Assembly (NCBI GenBank): GCA_963764805.1
Contig: CAVXUB010000001.1
Location: 868,001 to 932,000, forward strand
Reading direction: 5' to 3'
Source: CAVXUB01 sp963764805
GTDB taxonomy: Bacteria; Actinomycetota; Acidimicrobiia; Acidimicrobiales; Bog-793
DNA length: 64,000 nucleotides
Shown here in pieces: positions 17,838 to 26,517 of this stretch. Position numbers and translations under genes: made by a program. Position 1 is the first letter of the stretch. The number at the start of each line of letters is the position of its first letter. The notes under the pieces are model-generated. The model was not told the DNA's origin. It worked only from the letters and a program-made list of their open reading frames with translations, and ran no database searches.

Positions 17838-20318
17838 ATGCCACCGAGAACCAGCAACGGAGCAGGCAGCAACGGGGACGGGGAAGGCCCGCCAGTCGGC
17901 GTGATCGTGCCGATCGAGATCCAGGAGGAGATGGAACGCTCCTTCCTCGAATACTCGATGTCGGTGATCGTGCAGCGGGCCCTGCCCGACGTGCGGGACG
18001 GGCTGAAGCCGGTGCACCGGCGGATCCTCTACGCCATGGGCGAGGAGAACCTGCGGCCGGACCGGCCCTTCGTGAAATGCGCTTCGGTGGTCGGCGAGGT
18101 GATGAAGTCGTACCACCCGCACGGCGACGGTGCGATCTACGACGCCCTGGCGAGGATGGTGCAGGACTTCTCGCTCCGGCACCCGCTGATCTCCGGCCAC
18201 GGGGACTTCGGGGCCCCGGGACCGAACATGGGGCCAGCGGCAGCCCGCTACACCGAATGCAGGCTGGCGCCGCTCGCGATGCTGATGCTCGAGGGCATCG
18301 ACGAGGACACCGTCGACATGATGGCGAACTACGACGGCACCACCGAGCAGCCGACCGTGCTGCCGTCGCGGTTCCCCAACCTGCTCGTCAACGGGTCGCA
18401 GGGGATCGCGGTCGGGATGGCGACGAACATCCCCCCGCACAACCTCGGCGAAGTGATCGACGCCACCGTCCACCTGATCAACAACCCGGAGGCGAGCTCC
18501 GAGGACCTGATGCAGTTCGTGAAGGGTCCCGACTTCCCGACAGGCGGGCTGATCCTCGGGCGTGCGGGTGCGATGGAGGCGTACCGGACCGGACGAGGCT
18601 CGGTGAAGATGCGGGCGAAGGCCGAGATCGTCGAGGGGAAGGCCGGCAAGGACCAGATCGTCGTCAGCGAGATCCCCTACCAGACGTCGGTCGACGGGAT
18701 CTCCCAGCGGATAGCCGAGGCTGTGGACGCGGGGGACGTGTCCGGGATCGACGAGATCGAGAACCTCTCGGCGGGCGCCGAGACGCGGCTGGTCATCCAC
18801 CTCAAGCGGGACGCCAACGCCAACGTCGTGCTGAACAACCTGTACAAGTACACACCGCTGCAGACGAGTTTCGGCGTCTACATGCTGGCCCTTGTCGACG
18901 GCGTGCCACGGGTGCTCACCCTGCAGCAGTCGCTGGCGGCTTACGTCGGCCACCAGATCGAGGTGGTCCGCCGGCGCACCGAGTTCCGGCTGCGCAAGGC
19001 GAGGGACAGGGCGCACATCGTCGAGGGCCTGCTGAGGGCGCTCGACATGCTCGACCAGGTGATCGCCACCATCCGGGCGTCGGACGACCGGCCGGACGCT
19101 CGCGGCCGGCTGATGGCCGATCCGTTCGGGTTCTCCGAGGCGCAGGCCAACCACATCCTCGACATGACCCTGTCGAGGTTGACCCGGCTCGGCCGGACGG
19201 AGCTCGAGCAGGAGATGGCGCAGCTGCGTGAGACGATCGCCGAGCTGGAGAGCATCCTGGCGGACCCGGCGGTCCTGCGGGCGGTCATCGTCAGCGAGCT
19301 GACGGCCGTCAAGGAGAAGCACGCCGATCCGCGCCGGTCGATCATCACGATCGATCCGGGCGAGATGTATCTCGAGGACCTGATCGAGGACGAGCCGGTC
19401 GTGGTCGCACTGACCAAGGCCGGTTACATCAAGGGCGTGGCGGCAGATGCCTTCCGCACCCAGGGCCGGGGCGGCCGGGGCGTCCAGGGCGCAAAGCTCA
19501 AAGAAGAGGACCTGGTGACCAACCTCGTCCACACGACCTCCCTCTCGCACCTGCTCCTCTTCTCCAACCGCGGCAAGGTCTACAGACTGCGGGGGCACGA
19601 GGTGCCGGTGAAGGAACGGGCAGCACGGGGGACGCCGATCGTCAACCTGCTGCCGCTGGAGCCGGGAGAGCGGATCGAGGCGATCGTCGAGACGCGGGAG
19701 TTCTCCGCCGACCGGTTCTTGTTCTTCGTGACCAAGGACGGTGTGGTCAAGAAGACGCCCTTCTCCGAGTACGACAAGAGCCGCCGGGAGGGGTTCATCG
19801 CCTTGTCGCTGCGCGGCGGCGACGAGCTCGTGCGGGTGATCGCCACAGGCGCCAACGACCACGTCTTCATGGTGTCGAAGAACGGCATGGTGATCAGGTT
19901 CGCGGAGGAGGAAGTGCGGCCGATGGGTCGCTCGGCCTCTGGTGTCCGGGGGATGCGTCTGCGCACCGGCGACGAGGTCGTGTCGGCGGACGTGGGCGCA
20001 CCGTCGGTGGACCTGCTCGTAGTCACCGATGCCGGCTACGGGAAGCGCACCAAGCTGGAGCACTTCTCAGCCCAAGGCCGCGGTGGTCAAGGTGTGCGGG
20101 GAATCAAGCTGACGTCTCGGCGCGGGCACGTGGTCGGGGCCTTCATGGCTGCCCTCGATGACGAGATCTTCATCGTCTCGTCGGGCGGTGTGATCATCAG
20201 GACGGCCGTGCGCGAGATCACCTCCCAGGGGCGGGACGCCACGGGTGTGCGGGTGATGAACCTGGAGTCCGGCCAGTTCGTGGCGAGCGTTGCGAAGGTG
20301 GCGGCAGAAGAGGAGTGA
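17838..20318 (+). CDS. gyrA: DNA gyrase subunit A
   Basis: An 826-residue breakage-reunion subunit. The catalytic tyrosine is Tyr138 in AARYTECRL. The winged-helix segment reads SYHPHGDGAIYDALAR, with Gly at the position equivalent to E. coli Ser83 and Asp retained at the position equivalent to Asp87. The C-terminal beta-pinwheel contains the GyrA-box-like GRGGRGVQG. An N-terminal extension of about 20 residues rich in Gly/Asn precedes the conserved core. It is the last gene of the dnaA-gyrA block. Confidence 0.97.
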   Translation: MPPRTSNGAGSNGDGEGPPVGVIVPIEIQEEMERSFLEYSMSVIVQRALPDVRDGLKPVHRRILYAMGEENLRPDRPFVKCASVVGEVMKSYHPHGDGAIYDALARMVQDFSLRHPLISGHGDFGAPGPNMGPAAARYTECRLAPLAMLMLEGIDEDTVDMMANYDGTTEQPTVLPSRFPNLLVNGSQGIAVGMATNIPPHNLGEVIDATVHLINNPEASSEDLMQFVKGPDFPTGGLILGRAGAMEAYRTGRGSVKMRAKAEIVEGKAGKDQIVVSEIPYQTSVDGISQRIAEAVDAGDVSGIDEIENLSAGAETRLVIHLKRDANANVVLNNLYKYTPLQTSFGVYMLALVDGVPRVLTLQQSLAAYVGHQIEVVRRRTEFRLRKARDRAHIVEGLLRALDMLDQVIATIRASDDRPDARGRLMADPFGFSEAQANHILDMTLSRLTRLGRTELEQEMAQLRETIAELESILADPAVLRAVIVSELTAVKEKHADPRRSIITIDPGEMYLEDLIEDEPVVVALTKAGYIKGVAADAFRTQGRGGRGVQGAKLKEEDLVTNLVHTTSLSHLLLFSNRGKVYRLRGHEVPVKERAARGTPIVNLLPLEPGERIEAIVETREFSADRFLFFVTKDGVVKKTPFSEYDKSRREGFIALSLRGGDELVRVIATGANDHVFMVSKNGMVIRFAEEEVRPMGRSASGVRGMRLRTGDEVVSADVGAPSVDLLVVTDAGYGKRTKLEHFSAQGRGGQGVRGIKLTSRRGHVVGAFMAALDDEIFIVSSGGVIIRTAVREITSQGRDATGVRVMNLESGQFVASVAKVAAEEE

Positions 20319-20399
20319 CCCGTCCGAGGTCGCTGGCTCCTAGGTCTTCGAAACGCCCTGCGGAGCTCAGCAACCTCGTCCGGTCTCGGAAGTGCGCCG

Positions 20400-22034
20400 T
20401 CAGCGTCCGCGGTGAGGGCGGCGTTGGAGGGTCTCGGGCAGGGTCGGATCGCTGTTTGACGTGATCACACGGGCGGCGGGTGGCCGCGGGGCGCCCGTGA
20501 CATTGGCGAGCCGCGCCGGTCGCGCTCCTCGGGAGACCGCGCTCAGGGGCAGAGCGAGATCCTCGAGCGACCGCCGCTCGGCGTCGACCCCCAGGAACGC
20601 CTCGACCAGGCCGCCGAGGATCATCACGGCTGCGCCGATGAGGTATCCCACGAAGAGCGCCGAGTGGTCGGTGCCGTTCCCGATCAGCTTGCCGTAGAAC
20701 CAGGGACCGAAGGCGCCGAAACACTGCGCGATGGCGAAGAAGACGGCGATCGCCTTCGCCCGCACCTCGACGGGGAAGATCTCGCTCACCGTCAGGTAGG
20801 CGGCACTCGCGCCGGCCGACGCGAAGAAGAAGATCACGCACCAGCAGAGCGTCTGGGTGACGGCGGTGAGCGCACCCGCCCGGAACATGGCCGCGCTCAC
20901 AGCAAGAAGGATGCCGGCAAGCACGTATGTCCCGGAGATCATCTTGCGGCGTCCGATCGAGTCGAACAGCCGGCCGATCAAGAGCGGCCCGGCGAGGTTC
21001 CCGGCGGCGAAGACCATGAAGTAGTAGGGCGTCGACCCGAGGCTGACGCTGTAGATCTTCGTGAGCACCAGGGCGTAGGTGAAGAAGATCGCGTTGTAGA
21101 GGAACGACTGGGTGATCATCAGCGAGGCTCCGAGGATCGCCCGCTTGGGATACGTGGCGAAGAGCGTCCGGGCCAGCGCCAGGAACCCGATGTTCTGTGC
21201 CGGCCGGATCTCGATCGCCTTCGACTCGTCGACCTCGTTGAGTTGCCCGTTCGAGGAGGCGGTGAGCGTCTCGACTTGTCGTACCGCTGCCTCCGCCTCG
21301 TCGACGCGCCCGTGCATGAGCAGCCAACGGGGACTCTCGGGGAGGTTCTTGCGGACGAACAGCACGACGAACCCGAGAACGGGACCGATCAGGAAGGCGA
21401 TGCGCCACGAGTACGAGACCGGCAGGTGGTTGATCAGGACCAGTGTGAGGACCGTGGCGATCAGTGCCCCGCCCCAGTAGGTGCCGTTGACGGCGATGTC
21501 GACCCGCCCCCGGTAGCGGGCCGGGATCAGCTCGTCGATCGCCGAGTTGATGGCGGCGTACTCGCCCCCGATGCCAGCTCCCGCCACGAAACGGCACAGG
21601 TACAAGAACCAGACCCAACCCTGCCCCTTGCCCGCCACGCAGGCGGTCATCGCCCCACCGACCAGGTAGACGCCGAGGGTGATCATGAACAGGTTGCGCC
21701 GGCCCCATCTGTCGGACATGCGCCCGAAGAAGAGGGCGCCGAAGACCTCGCCCAAGAGGTAGACGGTGCCGACGGCGAAGGCGACGCCGGCCGACGACAG
21801 CCCGAGCGACTGCTTGCTCGAGATCAGGCTGGTGGCGTTGCTGGCGACGGTGATCTCGAGCCCGTCGAGTATCCAGGCCACACCGAGGGCCATCACCAGC
21901 CTGGTGTGGAACCGTGACCAGCCCAGACGGTCGAGCCGTTCCGGGATCAGGCTGCAGATGACGCCCGAGGAGCTGCCCGCGACGCCGGCCTCATCGTGTC
22001 GGTCGAAGGGAGCAGGCGTCTGGACAACGGCCAT
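20400..22034 (-). CDS. Major facilitator superfamily transporter (sugar-porter-like)
   Basis: A 544-residue membrane protein with about twelve hydrophobic segments. The inter-helix motif GRMSDRWGRR follows helix 2, its repeat GRLFDSIGRRKM appears in the second half, and PESPRWLL closes helix 6, a hallmark of sugar/metabolite:H+ symporters. The N-terminal 35 residues and C-terminal about 60 residues are hydrophilic. Substrate cannot be assigned; IEITVA-type helix-1 sequence and the overall pattern also fit aromatic-acid or niacin symporters. It converges on gyrA with an 81-bp gap. It is the last chromosomal gene before the tRNA-Ile integration site. Confidence 0.85.
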   Translation of the reverse strand: MAVVQTPAPFDRHDEAGVAGSSSGVICSLIPERLDRLGWSRFHTRLVMALGVAWILDGLEITVASNATSLISSKQSLGLSSAGVAFAVGTVYLLGEVFGALFFGRMSDRWGRRNLFMITLGVYLVGGAMTACVAGKGQGWVWFLYLCRFVAGAGIGGEYAAINSAIDELIPARYRGRVDIAVNGTYWGGALIATVLTLVLINHLPVSYSWRIAFLIGPVLGFVVLFVRKNLPESPRWLLMHGRVDEAEAAVRQVETLTASSNGQLNEVDESKAIEIRPAQNIGFLALARTLFATYPKRAILGASLMITQSFLYNAIFFTYALVLTKIYSVSLGSTPYYFMVFAAGNLAGPLLIGRLFDSIGRRKMISGTYVLAGILLAVSAAMFRAGALTAVTQTLCWCVIFFFASAGASAAYLTVSEIFPVEVRAKAIAVFFAIAQCFGAFGPWFYGKLIGNGTDHSALFVGYLIGAAVMILGGLVEAFLGVDAERRSLEDLALPLSAVSRGARPARLANVTGAPRPPAARVITSNSDPTLPETLQRRPHRGR

Positions 22035-22258
22035 GGCAGAGCCTCCAGCGTGAGATGGATGATGCGCGCTCTCCCTGGTACCCGCCGGCGCTCAGCTTCA
22101 TGTCAGCACAACTGCCGAGTGGGCTAAGGGGCCGCTAAGTGGGCCAAGGGGGGCCGCCGAGGGCTCCTGGCCGTCCCCCGCCGGGCCCCCCCGAACAGGG
22201 CGGAAGCCCGGCATGGGGGTCAAGACGGGCGGTGTAGGGTAGTGGCCCTCCGCTACCT

Positions 22259-22332
22259 GGGGCTATAGCTCAGCCGGTTAGAGCGCAGCACTGATAATGC
22301 TGAGGTCGCTGGTTCGATTCCAGCTAGCCCCA
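22259..22332 (+). tRNA. tRNA-Ile (GAT anticodon)
   Basis: A 74-nt cloverleaf: acceptor GGGGCTA pairs with TAGCCCC, D arm GCTC/GAGC, anticodon stem CAGCA/TGCTG with loop CTGATAA (anticodon GAT), and T arm GCTGG-TTCGATT-CCAGC. The discriminator is A; the genomic sequence continues CC then G, so CCA is not fully encoded. Its 3' half is duplicated at 42027-42070, showing that it is the attachment gene of the downstream element. Confidence 0.98.
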
Positions 22333-22334
22333 CC
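22291..22334 (+). repeat. attL: left copy of the 44-bp att core
   Basis: The 3' half of tRNA-Ile from the anticodon loop through the T arm and acceptor plus CC. It is identical over 44 bp to 42027-42070; the flanking bases differ on both sides (A versus C before, G versus A after). Strand exchange within the anticodon or T-arm region is typical for tyrosine integrases. Confidence 0.93.
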
Positions 22335-22381
22335 GGCTTGAGCAGCGGGTTTGCTTCCGTCAACCAGCTCGCAACCAGTGG

Positions 22382-22422
22382 TGCACTCCGCTTGCACCAC
22401 ATCTGCACCACAACAGCACCAC
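22382..22422 (+). repeat. Integrase arm-type repeats, left end
   Basis: Four copies of an octamer related to TGCACCAC start at 22382 (TGCACTCC), 22393, 22404 and 22415 (AGCACCAC), exactly 11 bp apart, placing them on one face of the helix. They lie 48 bp inside the attL core. Two copies with the same 11-bp spacing occur near attR. Interpretation as arm-binding sites for the integrase is inference. Confidence 0.6.
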
Positions 22423-22619
22423 AAGAGGCTCCGGCGCCGTGGTGTGCGGCCCCCGCTGCGGACAGTCCTTCCCGTGGGCACTCGCGCCGGCACGGTCGAC
22501 AGCTTGGACCTGGAACTCGTTGGACACACGAGGCCGAGGTTGGATACCGCAACGCGTGGCCGCTGCCTGGCGTCGTCCGTTTCCCTGCGATCCGGCGCTC
22601 ACGTGACGGGCTCTCTTGG

Positions 22620-23123
22620 TCAGTAAATGTCCGGCCACTCCTTCAGGAACTCCTCATAGGGATCGATCGGCAGGCGCTCTTGGAAGGACTCAACGGGCTC
22701 GACTACGAAGTAGCCGTTGTAGCCGTTGAAACTCACGGCCCACCGGTTCAGGAAACCTTCGTAGCCCAGCAACCCGAACGGCAGTCCCTCATCGAGCACG
22801 AAGTCCACTTCCGCGTCCCATCCCAGGTCCGTGAACGGCGGCAGGCTCAGAGAGACCCAGCGCGAACTGGCGCGCCACTCACGGCCCATGAGGTGCACTT
22901 TCTTAAGTTCCACCGACGCATGGTCAGGGAGTTCGATCCCGAGCGCCTCCGCAACACCGCGTGGGAACAGCGTCCGTGGCGCACCTGTATCGATCAGGGC
23001 TCGGACGCTTTGTTCGTACTTGCCCATGTGGAGCTGAACGTCGACTGTCGGCCGAAGGATTCGCTCGCCGGTGAGAAGCGACTCCTCCTCTCGCCATGGG
23101 AAGATATGGAACCGCGACGTCAC
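22620..23123 (-). CDS. Retropepsin-like aspartyl protease family protein
   Basis: A 167-residue protein with ALIDTGAPRTLFPRGVAEALGI, the D-T/S-G motif plus following hydrophobic turn of retropepsin-like proteases, and LGYEGFLNRWAVSFN near the C-terminus, matching the second conserved segment of the bacterial family (LG-x-GFF). The GTG start at 23123 is uncertain. No signal peptide is seen. It lies 31 bp downstream of a DUF5678-like gene on the same strand; such pairs occur repeatedly in actinobacterial and cyanobacterial genomes. Substrate and role are unknown. Confidence 0.75.
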   Translation of the reverse strand: MTSRFHIFPWREEESLLTGERILRPTVDVQLHMGKYEQSVRALIDTGAPRTLFPRGVAEALGIELPDHASVELKKVHLMGREWRASSRWVSLSLPPFTDLGWDAEVDFVLDEGLPFGLLGYEGFLNRWAVSFNGYNGYFVVEPVESFQERLPIDPYEEFLKEWPDIY

Positions 23124-23154
23124 GCGCGCAGAGTGCTTGCGTAGACAGGGGTGG

Positions 23155-23430
23155 TCAGCCGACGCCGACGATGTACCCGTCGGCGGCCGGCCGCACGAAC
23201 TGCATCACGACGCCGTGTGCGGCAGGACCCATAGAACGAAGGGTGCGTGCCAGCTCGCTCGACGTATCGGCGGACGCGATGACTCGGTCATCATTTACCG
23301 CGACCCATTTACCCTCGTAGGCGTCCAAGGCGGAAGGACGCCGGAGTGGCTCGATCCTCCGTTCTGGGCGGCGGGCAATACTCACACGATCAGGGTATCG
23401 CCGCAGGAGCTTTGTCACCAGAGCCCTCAC
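23155..23430 (-). CDS. DUF5678-like small protein paired with a retropepsin-like gene
   Basis: A 91-residue protein with the DUF5678 core YEGKWVAVNDDRVIASADTS, then a helix (SSELARTLRSMG) and a beta segment (HGVVMQFVRPA). The basic N-terminus of about 30 residues (RRYPDRVSIARRPERRIEPL) is outside the domain and may not be translated. It is probably cotranscribed with the downstream protease-like gene. Function unknown; the pair may be a processing or regulatory unit. Confidence 0.6.
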   Translation of the reverse strand: MRALVTKLLRRYPDRVSIARRPERRIEPLRRPSALDAYEGKWVAVNDDRVIASADTSSELARTLRSMGPAAHGVVMQFVRPAADGYIVGVG

Positions 23431-23774
23431 TTGCGTCCCTCCTGGGTAAATAACGTCTCTGTAACTACATTAGCGTAATTCACGCGCGTCGCGCGCGGAC
23501 GTGCGCGGTGCGCGCGAAACCACGCAGAGTGACGTCATAATGGGAGAGCCAGGTAGACTGCGGTATGGCTTGAGGGCCTCGACCAGCGGATGCGGGCGCC
23601 CGCCTGCGCCCCGCTTGCCCACGTTGACACACCGGATTCGGGCATCGGCATCGTGCTCCTCGCCAGGCAGCCCGGCACGGCTCGCATGAGACGACCAGTC
23701 GCTATTCGCTTACGGCCGGTGATCGGGACGGAGCCGCAAAGATTGATCGGACACGCTGAATCGTGAGGCGGGAA
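23431..23774. other. Non-coding stretch with GC-rich repeat cluster
   Basis: No credible gene in this 344-bp segment. An AT-richer tract (about 23445-23480, with TAAATAAC and ACATTAGCGTAATTC) probably holds the promoter of the DUF5678-like gene. It is followed by a dense run of CGCG/TGCGCG units at 23483-23518. The latter could be an operator or oriT-like structure, but nothing decides this. Confidence 0.3.
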
Positions 23775-24902
23775 TCAATTGCAGCGACCGTCCTCGGTCG
23801 ATGAACCGTGGAGCTTGGTAACGACCGGCCGTAAACGGTCACCGACTCGCTCCGCGGCCAGGCGATCCGCCTGCTCGGTCACCTGGGCATAGATGCGCAA
23901 GGTGGTCTGCGGGTTGGCGTGGCCGAGCCGCACCTGCGCTGTCTTCACGTCGACGCCTTCCGCGACGAGCACGGTCGCCGCGGTGTGCTTCAAGTCGTGG
24001 AACGTGAGATCGGGCAGATCAGTCGCGGCGCACGCCGGCAACCACACCCGCCGGCGCCAGTTCGAATAGTGCAGGGGCTCGCCGTCGGGGGAGACGAACA
24101 CGCGGGCGTCGGGGTCGCCACCTGTCACGCCTCGGTCCGCGAGGTGTTCCGACAGCATTGTCGTGACCCATCCGGGGACGCTCAGCGGGCGGCGGCCCGC
24201 CCGCGTCTTCGGGTCTTGCTCGACCATCCGCCCCTTCTCGCCGCGGGTGCGCTGCCGGACGACGCTGACGACGCCGCGAAGGAAGTCGACGTCACCGACC
24301 CAGAGTCCGGCGATCTCACCCCAGCGCAACCCGAGCACCGCCAGATAGACCATCGGCCCGTAAGGGTCCATCGCCGTGGCGAGAAGCTGGAGCTGCGCGC
24401 TGTCGAGGATCTGTGCCTCTCGGGCGACCACCGCCGGCGTGCGGATACTGCGGCAGGGGGACCGGACGATCAGATCGCAGCTCTCCGCGAAGGAGAACAG
24501 GGCGCGCAGGCACGCGTAGTGGCGCGCCACTGTCGAGGGCGAATAGCGGCCGGCCCAGCCGCTGGCGAGTTGCTGCACGTCCTGTCGCGTCACAGAACCG
24601 ACCGCCCTACCTCCGAGCACCGGGAGGACGTGCTTGGTGAGGATGCTCTGGTCGCGGGCGATCGAGCCGGGGCGCTTCGCGTCCCCAGACTTGATCCAGT
24701 GCTCCGCCACTACTTCGAGCGGGGCGGCGGTGTGCCGGGGATCGACCCAGCTCCCGCGCCGCATGTCCGTCTCTGTCGACGCCAGCCACGCCCTCGCGGA
24801 TGCCCTCGATTCGAAGGTCTTCGTGCGCTGCCGGCCGCGGATGTCGCGGTACCGGGCTTCCCATTTCGCCGAGTTTCGCGGTGACTTGCGGATTGATCCC
24901 AT
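23775..24902 (-). CDS. int: Tyrosine recombinase (integrase) of the element
   Basis: A 375-residue integrase: N-terminal arm-binding domain (SIRKSPRNSAKWEARYRD and RTKTFESRASARAWL), SAM-like core-binding domain, and catalytic domain with Arg-I in LGLRWGEIAGLW, box II FHDLKHTAATVLVAEG, LGHANPQTTLRIYAQV carrying the second His and the nucleophile Tyr. Box II has Lys where the second catalytic Arg normally sits. ATG at 24902 follows AGGAGACAGGC and is preferred over 24971. It catalyses integration into tRNA-Ile, assisted by the adjacent excisionase-like protein. Confidence 0.93.
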   Translation of the reverse strand: MGSIRKSPRNSAKWEARYRDIRGRQRTKTFESRASARAWLASTETDMRRGSWVDPRHTAAPLEVVAEHWIKSGDAKRPGSIARDQSILTKHVLPVLGGRAVGSVTRQDVQQLASGWAGRYSPSTVARHYACLRALFSFAESCDLIVRSPCRSIRTPAVVAREAQILDSAQLQLLATAMDPYGPMVYLAVLGLRWGEIAGLWVGDVDFLRGVVSVVRQRTRGEKGRMVEQDPKTRAGRRPLSVPGWVTTMLSEHLADRGVTGGDPDARVFVSPDGEPLHYSNWRRRVWLPACAATDLPDLTFHDLKHTAATVLVAEGVDVKTAQVRLGHANPQTTLRIYAQVTEQADRLAAERVGDRLRPVVTKLHGSSTEDGRCN

Positions 24903-24977
24903 GCCTGTCTCCTGGCTCGAGCCGAACAACATCAGGCCCAGGGCGTGGGGAGTCGCGCCGCCGGCGATCAATGCTGG

Positions 24978-25214
24978 TCATGATGCCACGTGCCAGCGAC
25001 GTTCCGGCGCCGGCGGCTCCACCCTGTTCGAGTCCACGTACGCCTCGATGTCAGCCTCGGCGACCACGATGCGGCGGCCCACTTTGCTGAACGCGATCCG
25101 CCGCTCCTGGACGAGCCGCCTGAAGAGGCGAGGGGTGAACGCTGGGTAGGCGGCGGCCGCCTGCTCAAGGGTGAAGTAGCGCCCACGGCCCTTGTTGCGC
25201 GACTGCTCTCCCAT
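24978..25214 (-). CDS. Excisionase-like helix-turn-helix protein
   Basis: A 78-residue MerR/excisionase-type DNA-binding protein: YFTLEQAAAAYPAFTPRLFRRLVQERRIAFSKVGRRIVVAEADIEAYVDS, read as two helices, wing and the final recognition segment. ATG at 25214 is decided by AGGAGG six bases upstream. It sits 75 bp before int on the same strand, the usual order for recombination directionality factors in actinobacterial elements. Confidence 0.85.
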   Translation of the reverse strand: MGEQSRNKGRGRYFTLEQAAAAYPAFTPRLFRRLVQERRIAFSKVGRRIVVAEADIEAYVDSNRVEPPAPERRWHVAS

Positions 25215-25329
25215 TGCACCTCCTCGTCCGGGCGGGACCGCGCGACCCACTCCTGCATGTGGGCGACGGGGCGTACAAGCTGTGGACCGGCGGCGGCGCC
25301 TCGGCCCGTGAGCAGCGCCGGCGCGTCGA

Positions 25330-25890
25330 TCAGAGGTAGCGGACGTCCCCTAGCATCGAAGGGTCGGGATGGCCCTCGGCGAGCGGCATCCCAACGAGGT
25401 CACTCGGAGCGCCGAACAACGCCACCGTCCCGGTGGTCACCCGCTCCACCACGTAGGCGCCGCTCGCGTCGACACCGAACCGCTCCGCCTGTCCCGACAC
25501 CACGGCGGCGGACGGAGCCCGGAGCCCCACGGCGCCGGCTGCCCGCAAGCGTTGCGCCTCGGCTCGGCATGCAGGGTAGGAGGTCTCGTCGCCGGTGAGC
25601 ACGTCATGCGGAAGGGCCGGCGCGGCGGCGGGCGCGTGCGCCTCGACCAACCACAACGAGAGCTCGAGATCGAGAAGGTCGTCGAGCTCGGTGATGTGCT
25701 CATGGCGGACGACCTCGGCCCAGGCACCCTTGGGCGTCGTCGCCAGGTAGTGGCAGGGCCCTTCGCCGGCGTCGTGCCAGCGCGCTGGCGGCTGGTCCGG
25801 CACGGCCCAGAGAAAGGGGAAGCGGCGATCGCAGACCCGGTACAAGTCGGCTCGCGGGGCGCCCGCCTGCTGTTCGACGAGGCTCATCAC
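25330..25890 (-). CDS. RES-domain NAD+-degrading toxin
   Basis: A 186-residue RES-family protein: LYRVCDRRFPFLW near the N-terminus supplies the conserved Arg, ARWHDAGEGPCHYLATTPKGAWAEVVRHEH is the central signature with the conserved Glu, and a C-terminal GVDASGAYVVERV segment follows. RES toxins phosphorolyse NAD+ and are neutralised by Xre antitoxins with a C-terminal toxin-binding domain. The gene begins 12 bp after its antitoxin on the same strand, the standard order. Activity is inferred from family membership. Confidence 0.82.
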   Translation of the reverse strand: MMSLVEQQAGAPRADLYRVCDRRFPFLWAVPDQPPARWHDAGEGPCHYLATTPKGAWAEVVRHEHITELDDLLDLELSLWLVEAHAPAAAPALPHDVLTGDETSYPACRAEAQRLRAAGAVGLRAPSAAVVSGQAERFGVDASGAYVVERVTTGTVALFGAPSDLVGMPLAEGHPDPSMLGDVRYL

Positions 25891-25902
25891 CGCGGTGTCA
25901 GG

Positions 25903-26517
25903 TCAGCCGGCGCGTTCGGCGGCAAGCACCGCCACCTTGGCGACCTCGGGGTCGCCGGCGGCCCACGTCCCGTGCAGGATCTCGTCCGGCGCCCGGCCGT
26001 CGAGCTGCGGGCGCGGGCGTTCGAACCAGCGACGGATCCCGCGCTCGTTGTAGGAACCGGCGAGGTCGCCGACGATGCACGCGAGGAGGTGACCCCGGCT
26101 CGCGACGTCGTCCGGAGTCTCTCGGTCGTGGCTGAGGTAGCGCCGCAGGCTCGAGCCGGCCACCCCGATCGAACGCGCCAGCCGCTCGCTGCCGAGGACC
26201 TCGTCGAGCTTGGGGAGCTCGACCTCCGGTACCGGCGACGCGGCGACGTCGTCGCGTACTGAACGGATCCATCTCGCGAACTCGGCCGGGCCCTTGTCGG
26301 CGTACTCCTCCCAGTCGAACACGGCGTGCCGCGCGACGCCGGCCGCCGCGATCGACTTCAAGGCGTCTGCGAACACGTCGCGGTCGAGTGTCTCGACGAC
26401 GTCGTGCGGCTGCCACATGCCGATCGCCTCGACGAGCGCCAGCAGCCGGGCCGCTTGACCGGCGACCAGTGTCTCCGAGAACGGAGGCTCGGCGGAGCGC
26501 AATCGGAGCATCGTCAC
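25903..26517 (-). CDS. Xre/MbcA/ParS-type antitoxin of the RES module
   Basis: A 204-residue protein. The middle (LDEVLGSERLARSIGVAGSSLRRYLSHDRETPDDV) is an Xre-like helix-turn-helix and the C-terminus (YNERGIRRWFERPRPQLDGRAPDEILHGTW) is the DUF2384 toxin-binding domain. The N-terminal 90 residues are unassigned. GTG at 26517 or ATG at 26511 could start it; AGGA lies about 10 bases upstream of the GTG. It probably represses its own promoter in the 285-bp gap shared with the relaxase (26518-26802), where no other gene is seen. Confidence 0.8.
   Translation of the reverse strand: MTMLRLRSAEPPFSETLVAGQAARLLALVEAIGMWQPHDVVETLDRDVFADALKSIAAAGVARHAVFDWEEYADKGPAEFARWIRSVRDDVAASPVPEVELPKLDEVLGSERLARSIGVAGSSLRRYLSHDRETPDDVASRGHLLACIVGDLAGSYNERGIRRWFERPRPQLDGRAPDEILHGTWAAGDPEVAKVAVLAAERAG

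Noticed and set aside
17556..20063. An 835-codon minus-strand frame over gyrA
   Set aside because: Composition is the antisense pattern of gyrA (His/Asp/Arg/Val-rich), with no domain.
20218..21708. A 496-codon minus-strand frame overlapping the MFS gene in another frame
   Set aside because: The MFS frame has clear helices and motifs; this frame is Arg/Asp-rich and overlaps the gyrA end.
23483..23518. An oriT or CRISPR-like repeat array in the CGCG-rich cluster
   Set aside because: Units are short and irregular with no spacer structure. No CRISPR array or cas gene was seen anywhere in the window.
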